Shown here one piece after another: positions 56,204 through 64,000 of a DNA stretch of 64,000 nucleotides. Source of the stretch: Nageia nagi (taxonomy: Eukaryota; Pinophyta). Position 1 is the stretch's first letter; each line of letters starts with the position of its first letter. The translations under genes were made by a program, and so were the position numbers. Location: contig JBITNC010000001.1 of NCBI GenBank assembly GCA_050084985.1, forward strand, positions 170,376,001-170,440,000. The letters run 5' to 3'. The notes beneath the pieces are model-generated. The model was not told the origin of the DNA. It did not search any database and saw nothing but the letters and a program-made list of their open reading frames with translations.

Positions 56204-58810
56204 ATGATATGATAGGGTTAGATCCATCCTTTATGACTCATAATTTAGTGGTATAGAAAGATGCTAAACCTATATAGTAGAAGAGAAGACCAATGCACCC
56301 AATGCATTCTTTGCTATTTAAGAGGGAAATTGATAAGTATCACAAGGCAAGATTCATTGAACCTATTTATTACTCACCTTGGTTGAATAACATTGTTACA
56401 AATTTGAAACCAAATGGAGAAATTAGGTGTTGAATAGATTTTAGATACTTAAACGAGGCTTTCCCAAAGGACAATTTTCCTTTTCCACACATTGACACAA
56501 TTATGGATTCAACTACAGTACATGAGTTATTCTATTCTATGGATGGTTTCTCAAGATACAATCATATTAGAATAAATAAAGAAGATCAACATAAGATAAC
56601 ATGCACCACACCTTGGGGAACATTTTATTTGGTAGTCATGCTCTTTGGCCTCAAAAATGCAAGGGAAACATACCAAAGAGCTATGGTAACTATATTTCAT
56701 GATCTCATTCATAAATTCATTGAAGTACATATTGATGATATTCTTTCAAATTTAATTAAGAAGGAAAATCATTTAGAGGACTTAAGATTCATTTTTGAAA
56801 GGATGAGACAATTCAACCTGAAGTTAAATACTAAGAAGTGTGTTTTTGGGGTATCTAGTGGCAAGTTGCTTGGTTACATTGTATCTAAAAGAGGAATAGG
56901 GATTTATCCTAAAAAGGTGAAAGATATAATGGATATTCCTCCATAAATAAATATTAGACAACTCAAAATTCTACAAGGGAAGTTACAAGCAATCAAAAGA
57001 TTCATGGCTCAGTTAGCATATAGAACATCTCCCTTCTCTTACTTACTCAGGAAAGGAACCAAGTTCATATGGAATAACAAGTGTAAAAGAGAATTTGAGG
57101 ACATCAAAAGCTACTTGCTTAATCCTCTTATTTTGTAACTAATTGATCATACCAAACCTTTATATTTTTATGTATCAACTGCAAGAAATGCTATTGGAAT
57201 AGTCCTTATGCAACTTGATAAAGAAAATAAGAAGAGGGTTGTATATTATTTATATAAGATACTACAAAATGTATAAGTATATTACACACCTATTGAGAAG
57301 TTGTGTTATGCCATAGTTTATATCATATATAAATTGAGGCACTATATAATCACCAACACCACTTTCATTGTAGCCCAAGCTAATCCATTATGATACTTGT
57401 TATCAAAGACACAATTGCAATGAAGACCAACCAAATAGATAATGGATTTACAAGAGTTTGATCTTCTATATATAAGTAAAAAAGTAGTTAAAGGATAGGT
57501 TATAGCTGATATGCTTACAACAACACCAAGTGATAAAGATGGTAACAAAACATGAACACTATTCTTTGATGGCTCCAAATGTTTGCAAGGGGTTAGGGTG
57601 GGGATATTATTAGTATCTCTTAAAGATGGTATGATTCCTATGTCTTACAAGTTAAATTTTGAATGCACGAACAATATGGCTAAGTATGAAGCTTTGGTCT
57701 TGGGACTAAAGAAAGCAATTAATATTGGAATTAGTCAATTGAAAGTTTATGGTTACTCATAACTTGTCATTTATCAAATCAATGATGTTTACAATACAAA
57801 GGATGAGAAATTGTAGCCATATAAGGAATTAGTTGCTTTGATGGTTCAAGGAGGCTTTAAATAGATTTAGTTTGAAAATATTTTAAGAAATAATAAAAGA
57901 TTTGCAGACACTATGGCTAATGCGGCTTTAATAACACCTATCTCAATTGAATATGAGGAAACTATTATCAAAATCAATAGCCTTAGACATTGTTGTTTCA
58001 TGGATGACAATGAATACTAAGGGTTCTTCAAGAAAGAGCCACTCATATGTGTTATTCTTCCATTACACAAATTGTATACTGACATCTACAACTACCTAAA
58101 GCAAGGAAAGATTCTGAATTTATGTTAACCCAATTTCCTCAAATGAAGATTGACATGCATGGCTACAAGGTATTGTCATATTCTTTACAAAAGATCATTT
58201 TATGGTACATTGCTTAGATGTTTAAATGAAATTAAAGAAAATAAATCTATGGAACCAATACATGATAGAATAAATTGAGGAAATTTCAATGTTAAAGCTA
58301 TCTTTCATAAGCTCAAAAAGCTAGGATATTATTTTCCATATATGGAAAAGGATTGTATTTTACATGTCAAGAAATGTGGAAAATGTCAAAAGCATGCTAA
58401 CTTGAAATGGACTCCTTCAAGTAAATTAGCCACAGTGGTATCTCCTTAGGCTTTTGCAATTTGGGCTTCGGATTCAATAGGAGTTATCAACCCCAAATCT
58501 AGCGAGAGACATAAATTCATTTTAGTTGCTACTAAATACTTTACAAAATGGGAAGAATTTATACCATTATGATCATCTAAAGGTCCTCAAATTATGAAAT
58601 TCATGACTAAAAATATTATAGCAAGATTTAGTGTTCCATATCATGTAATCATTGGCAATGGAAAGAATTTCATAAGAAAACAAGTAAGAGATTTTTGCAA
58701 GAACTTCAAAATCAATAAAAAGTTTTCATTAATCTAATATTTTCAAGGCAATTGATAAGCAAAGGTAACTAACAAAACTATTATCAATAGTTTGTACAAA
58801 ATAGTCAAGT
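56204..58810 (+). pseudogene. Ty3/gypsy Tat-lineage pol relic (RT, RNase H, aRNase H, integrase)
   Basis: Starts abruptly at GLDPSFMTHNLVV, the linker before reverse transcriptase. RT (about 56290-56940) contains ARFIEPIYYSPWLNNIVTNL, FPFPHIDTIMD, FYSMDGFSRYNHI, LFGLKNA and VHIDDIL (56722-56742), with the two catalytic Asp intact. RNase H follows (LYFYVSTARNAIGIVLMQLD, 57160-57220). A second, archaeal-type RNase H at 57555-57830 (FFDGSKCLQGVRVGILLVSL, FECTNNMAKYEALVLGLKKA) is the hallmark of the Tat lineage. Integrase: zinc region HVKKCGKCQ (58363-58389) and core IWASDSIGVI (58459-58488). The second catalytic Asp is Gly (IIGNGKNF, about 58650) and the catalytic Glu is Lys (AKVTNKTI, about 58756). 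About twenty stops or frameshifts. 58811-59800 is AT-rich with no further motif. Confidence 0.9.
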
Positions 58811-59807
58811 AAACTCATAAAGATTAGCAATCATAGCTCATATATACAATTTGGGCATATGAAATAAGTATTAGGTCAACTACATGTTGTACATCATCTT
58901 CATTACTCTATGGAGATGAGTGTGATGAGAAGTTCTAGGGCTCACTTCTCAAACATGCCCTAGGAGAGGTATGTTTGATTTCAAGCTTCCAAACTGGTCC
59001 ACATAAGCTCAAAAATGCATCAATATTCCAATGACTATTTAGAATTGATAGATTTAACAATAATAATTCAAAAAGCTCATACAAACCCAACATCTAGCTA
59101 GGAATACCAAACACAAATTTGAACATGGAAAATACCTCTAGTTGTCTAACATTGCAAATTAGGAGCAAAAATAGGATTCAAACAATGTCATAACTACTCT
59201 AAAACTCAACATCCAAGCATAATTATATGAATAGCAAATTGACATAAAAAATATGTAATTGTATTGATATAATAATGGTAAAACACAAGGATGAGGTTAG
59301 GTACTAGAAATGTGGTTTGTGAGTTTTCTAGCTAAATTTATTCAATTTTTTAATGTTTGATAATTGATTTATCTTCTATATAAAATGAGAAATACCCAAT
59401 GCTATGCAAAGGTGTTCCTTGTTGGCACATGAGTTTTAATTATAAAATTTAGCCACTTAAAAGGTGGATGTCATTTCAAATTCTAAATCTTTGATTCAAT
59501 CCATGAGTTAATCCTAACACTCTCATTTCTCATTAGCTCTGTTAGAGGCAAACGTACCATATCATATGCCAATAGTTAGTATCGCCCTATTTTGAGGGGT
59601 GAAGGTGGTGGTAGTATGGTTCTAATTTGATAGTCATCTTATATGGTAATTATACCAAAGCATTAAGGGATAGAGAGCATCAAATTTAGCTACCATAGCC
59701 TAAGGTTTTGTGTTCTACATTGCCTTTTATGGATTGGATAGTTATCATTTGAGGTAGGAACCTTTTAATTCTTGGAGCCAACAAAGTTTTTATACAATGT
59801 AATGATA

Positions 59808-60856
59808 ATGGGGGGTGATATAGTCAGAGTGGAGCTAGCATCATCAAAGAAAACCATGAGAAATGCAAAGATGTGGAATATTTTATTCCATGGCAAACTA
59901 GACAAGTTTATCCTTGCATGCATTGAACATGACATATAACTTTTCATGGAAGTGGCAAATTCATTGAAGAATGGAAAATGCAAGTTCAATGGAAGATATT
60001 TTCTCATCAATATTGAAATAATTATGTAGGAAATTAGAATGCAAAACAAAGGTCTTAAAGTAAAGCAGGAAGGCAAAATTAACAAGCTAGATGCCAAAAA
60101 TAAATTCCTAAAGGAGGCAATGAAGATAAGGAATTTTATTAAGTACCAAAGATGGGAGATTAAGAAATTGATCCCCGGGCCTTGCATTGAAGTTGTTGTG
60201 GTATTGATCAAATGTGCAACTCTAGAAGGGTATTACAAAGTGTTGTTGGCATCTCAATTATTCCCACTTAAATCCTTTATCTTCTTAGATATAAAAAAGG
60301 TAAACTTTCCATTTTTCATCTTAAATTCCCTAGTTTTATCTATTAACAAGGTAAAGAGGAACAAAGCTTTAGTTCCATTTCATGCATATATTATCAAATT
60401 GGTATTTGAGAGAGCAATTGTCTCCTAACCCAAGAAATTTTTGAGGGTTAAAGTCATAGGGGGAATTTTTGAACCCACTCAAAGAAAAGTGTTGAATTAG
60501 GTGAGTCCTTAAACTCCTCTAAGAAAATAGTTGATAAAGGGAATGGAAAGTCTCTAAACACTAAGGGAGAACCATAGGGAGTTGCACCAAAAACATATCA
60601 GATTAGACAAAAAATTAGAGAAGATTTATCAGTATCCCTCCATAATTGGGACAATGAGAACCCTGCTCTTTCTGCACCTATTAAAGAAAAGGGAAGATGT
60701 AATAAGGAGAATCCCTTGGTAAATGAAAGGGAATTTAAATTAGAAGATATTCTCTTAAGTTTCAGTACAAAATGGGTCTCAAAAGGAGGAAGAAGTAATA
60801 AAAAATTGCAAAGAAGGAGGGAGAATGTGATGAATTCAAGAGAATTCAAATAAATA
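59808..60856 (+). pseudogene. Unrecognised coding relic, possibly transposon-associated
   Basis: From an ATG at 59808 one frame runs 207 codons to 60428 with only two internal stops (59937-59939, 60027-60029). It reads NAKMWNILFHGKLDKFILAC, then NGKCKFNGRYFLINIEIIM, KVKQEGKINKLDAKNKFLKE, GYYKVLLASQLFPLKSFIFL, VNFPFFILNSLVLSINKVKR and PFHAYIIKLVFERAIV. After a frameshift another open stretch at 60599-60853 reads RQKIREDLSVSLHNWDNENP, EFKLEDILLSF, Lys/Arg-rich to a stop. About 350 residues in total. The layout (small globular part, then a helical segment) resembles the putative plant transposon protein family often found in large plant genomes, but I cannot confirm it. It ends beside the copia LTR. 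Confidence 0.45.
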
Positions 60857-60895
60857 AAAAATGGAGCTAAGATGTAATAATAGTAAATGGAAATT

Positions 60896-61274
60896 GCAGG
60901 AAATTGAAAATTAAAATAATACAATACTAGCATAATCAAAACTAAGCTATGTTACAAGTATTCTAACTTAGTAACTAAACCCAATAGCTTTTACACATGT
61001 TGAATGCTATAGGATGAGCTAGAAGAAAGAATCAAAATGCATAAAAATATCAAAAAATACCTTAGGAATGATAAGTTATGAGACACTTTTAATTTGGGAC
61101 TAATGAGTAGGTTGCATAATGGTTGGATAGGTCTACCCAATTGGATGAAAAATGGTTGGCACATTTGGGGGCCAATTGGAAGGACAATTGGCTAGCTGGT
61201 TTATAGGGTACCTACTGGATAGTAAACTCAAAAAATATGAATTTTATCTTGAGATAAGTGCTAAGTTTCTAACA
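60896..61274 (-). repeat. 3' LTR of the second copia element
   Basis: The outer start is TGTTAGAAAC on the minus strand at 61274-61265, directly after a purine tract AAAGAGGGATAA (61286-61275). The low-coordinate end is placed near tgcaggaaattg (60896), but there is no partner LTR in the window to fix it. Confidence 0.5.
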
Positions 61275-61279
61275 TTATC

Positions 61280-64000
61280 CCTCTTTATGCAAAGAGGACT
61301 CACCATAATGTCTCTAAGCATCATATACTGAGCCTTGATAACACCTTTTATGAAGATATCAACCAAATATATCTTAGTATTACAATATTAAAGCTCAATT
61401 TATTTCTTATCCACTATGTCATGGATGAAATGGTACTTCAATTTAAAGTGCTTTGACCTAATATAGTGGATGGGATTGTGTGCCAACTAAATGGTGCCCT
61501 AATTGTCATAGTAAAGAGTAGTTGGTCCATGTTGTTTCTCACCAATCTCTTCAAGCAACTTCCTTAACCATAATGCTTGAGTGCTAGCAGCTATGAGAGC
61601 AATATACTCTACTTCATAAGAGGAAAGTGCTACTGTAGATTATTTCTTGAAGCTCCATATAATTAGACTTGAACCAAGTGAGAAATATTATCCAAAAGTG
61701 GACTTCCTATCATTAAGATTTTTGCCCCATTCACTATCACTAAAGCCTACAAGTTCCATCTTCTTCACATGAGAATAATGGAGACTAAAATTAATGGTGC
61801 CTTTAACATATCACAAAATTCGCTTTACAACCTTAAAATGCAAAATGAAAGGATCATTCATATAGTTAGACTCCATTGAGACAACAAATTGAATATCAAG
61901 CCTAGTATTGAAAAGAAACATGAGACTACCTACAATGCTCCTAAATTTAGTTACATTTGCTTTTGGAGAACCATCTTCTTTGCAAAGTAACTCTCCATGA
62001 GTTATAGGATTTAAAATAGTAGTGCAATTGTCCATGCCATATTTTGTGAGTATGTCTCTTGCACACTTGCTTTGGCAAATAAATATCTAATCTTGATATT
62101 GGTGGACCTCCATGCCAAGAAAGTACCTCATAAGACCTAGATCCTTCATATCAAACTCATGCATCAAATCAATTTTGAACTTTTCATTCATGATGGAATC
62201 ACTTCCCATATAAACTAAATCATCAACATAAAGATAAATAAGTAAAATATGATTACCTTCTCTCTTGATGTAGAGTGTTGGCTTATTTTTGCTCCTAATG
62301 AGCCTAAAACTTTGGAAGTATTCATCAATCTGGGTACACCAAGCTCTTGGAGCTTGCTTAAGGCCATATAAAGCATTCTTAAGCTTGTGCACATGCTTAT
62401 CTTTACCTTGAACTTGAAATCCTTGATGTTGTTGCACATAAACCTCCTCATCAAAGTAGCCATTCAAGAATGCACTCTTTACATCCATGTGATGTATATT
62501 ATAATGCTTTTGGGCAATTAATAAAAGAAGAATTCTTACTATTTCTTAAGTTGCAACTGGTGCAAAAGTATCCTCATAATCCATACCATATCTATGTGTA
62601 AACCCTTTGGAAACAAATCTTACTTTATGTATTTCAATTATTCCATCACTATTGTATTTAGTTTTGTAGACCCACTTGGAGCCTACACATCTCTTACCTT
62701 TAGGAAACTCATAAAGTTCCCAAGTATCATTCTTTTCAATTGATTGAAGCTTTTCTTGCATGGCCTTCAACCACACATTTTAGGTGCAAGCTTCCTCATA
62801 ACAAGATGGATTAAAATTAGAAAAATAACATTTTGGGCTACACACAATGCATAATTAACCATCTCCCCATTTGGGTCTTCATTTATTTCCATATCACTAA
62901 ATTGCTTTACAAACTTTTCCATTTCATGTAATTGAATTTTAGTAAACCTTTGATGAAAGTTTGGATCTAAAACTTGAGAAGGAGGATGGTTTTGAAAATT
63001 CTTTTTACTTGTTTTTTCCTTCATCACTTCTTGAATCACATTGGGAGAACCTCCACTTGAAGGAGAAATAGGAGTGGATTTGGAGCTATTGGAGAGACTT
63101 TATGGAGGACTTAGAGGCAACCACAAGGTGCCACTTGAATATTTGGAAGAGAATTTGATCTCTTGGGAATTTTGAATTATTTTCATGGCTGAGCACTTCT
63201 CTTCCAATATCCATAATGCATTTTTTATATTGTGCATAGACTTTCCCCTCCTCAAAAATGACATCCCTCGACATAACTATTTTTTGGTTTTGGGATTGTA
63301 AAGCCTATATGCTTTACTCTCTTTACTATACCTAGTGAACACACATGGTTCACTCTTTGCATCCACTTTTTTTCTATTCTTTTTTGGCACATAAGCATAT
63401 GCCAAACAACTAAAAAATCTAAAATGTTGGATGGTTGGCTTCTTGTCATACTAAGCTTCAAAAGAGGCCTTTCCTTCAATTGTACTTGAGCATTAAAATA
63501 TAATTGGATGTTCTCACTACTTCAGCCCAATATATGTTATGCAATTTTTTTTGGATTACAACAAGCATCTTGCCATATACATGAGAGTTCTATTTTTTCT
63601 CTTAACCACTCCATTTGTAGTATATTGGCTCTTAATACCATGCTCTTTACAAAAATTAACAAATTCATTAGAGGCATACTCTCCCCCTATATCACTTCTT
63701 ACACATTTAAATTTATGCTCACTCTCATTCTCAACAAACTCCTTGAATTTCTTAAAACACCCAAATGCTTCATCTTTATGTTTGAGAAAATAAACCCAAC
63801 ATATTCTACTAAAATCATCAATAAAAGTGAGGAAATAGGAATTCATACCAAGACTCTTGGATTGCATTGGTCCAAATAAATTAGTATGCACCAACTGTAG
63901 TGTGAATGAGGCCCTTCGTGCTTTCCCATTATCAATTTTTTATCTTGCTTGCTTTCCCAAAACATAAGCTTCACAAATAAATTTTGTATCTTATAAGAGG
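61280..64000 (-). pseudogene. Second Ty1/copia pol relic, cut by window end
   Basis: Minus strand, from integrase at 64000 downward. Integrase core (63894-63556): HTNLFGPMQSKSLGMNSYF, FIDDFSRICWVYFL, CVRSDIGGEY and NGVVKRKNRT. The first catalytic Asp of HTD is Asn and the catalytic Glu of AERKNRT is Lys; the middle Asp is kept. Further integrase (63479-63086) includes YSKESKAYRF-like text, frameshifted. RT (62776-62087): WELYEFPKGKRCVGSKWVYK, MDVKSAFLNGYFDEEVYVQQ, LYGLKQAPRAW, and an intact YVDDLVYMGS. RNase H region (62035-61290): RSIVGSLMFLFNTRLDIQF, SSYEVEYIAL, LWLRKLLEEIGE, DIFIKG. Gag, protease and 5' LTR lie beyond the window. It is better preserved than the copia at 25.0-30.2 kb and its sequence is clearly different. 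Confidence 0.9.

Noticed and set aside
56204-58810. The pol relic as an endogenous plant pararetrovirus
   Set aside because: The integrase zinc region and the second RNase H identify a Tat-lineage gypsy element. There is no movement or coat protein pattern.
1-64000. tRNA, rRNA, CRISPR or bacterial-style operons
   Set aside because: Looked for conserved tRNA arms, rRNA phrases and regular spacer arrays; none seen. The tandem arrays have no unique spacers between repeats.

Overview
This window looks like intergenic DNA from a seed plant with a very large genome, most likely a gymnosperm. That is an inference. It rests on the AT-rich composition (roughly two thirds A+T by eye), the absence of any intact gene, deeply decayed Ty1/copia and Ty3/gypsy-Tat retroelements, CACTA and MITE traces, and many broken copies of plant-type PLS/DYW pentatricopeptide-repeat (PPR) genes. 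I saw no rRNA or tRNA gene, no CRISPR array and no bacterial operon. I see no protein gene that I would call functional.

Layout. 1-1.4 kb: decayed PPR-DYW 3' end, repeated in direct orientation at 16.3-17.1 kb. 1.5-1.9 kb: degenerate 60-bp repeats. 2.3-4.0 kb: two unrecognised gene-like fragments on the minus strand. 4.5-10.8 kb: a possible LTR and then a run of tandem arrays (about 389, 81, 389 and 37 bp periods). 11.0-14.3 kb: a minus-strand Ty3/gypsy (Tat-like) gag relic carrying a 142-bp MITE with an 11-bp target duplication. 15.6-16.4 kb: PPR relic. 19.5-24.0 and 34.3-39.0 kb: two diverged direct copies of a 4.5-4.7 kb segment holding a gypsy protease relic on the minus strand and an unrecognised acidic coding relic on the plus strand. 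24.3-25.0 kb: a 35-bp array, abutted by a full-length copia element with both LTRs (25.0-30.2 kb, minus). 30.5-33.7 kb: four partial PPR-DYW copies head to tail. 39.0-41.0 kb: further PPR pieces. 41.5-42.1 kb: CACTA (TNP2/DUF4216-type) relic. 42.6-46.4 kb: a 3.8-kb non-coding element bounded by TG..CA and a GTAGT duplication, with internal 290-bp repeats. 46.4-47.1 kb: PPR pieces on the minus strand. 47.1-47.6 kb: copia LTR with TATA box and primer-binding site. 51.6-53.5 kb: 54-, 51-, 41- and 28-bp arrays. 53.5-56.2 kb: three copies of one gypsy LTR, one of them inverted. 56.2-58.8 kb: Tat-lineage gypsy pol relic with two RNase H domains. 59.8-60.9 kb: an unrecognised plus-strand coding relic. 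60.9-64 kb: a second copia element (minus), cut by the window end.

How the parts relate. Nothing here works as a pathway. The sequence records repeated duplication, insertion and mutational decay. Two themes stand out. First, PLS-class PPR fragments recur at least a dozen times on both strands. Several are joined in an order no functional PPR gene has: DYW or E end followed directly by a new PPR motif. Second, tandem repeats are unusually varied, with about a dozen distinct periods in 64 kb, several lying next to retroelement gag or LTR sequence.

Limits. All domain calls are by eye from motif patterns. Boundaries are approximate except where a repeat end, target-site duplication or stop codon is given.
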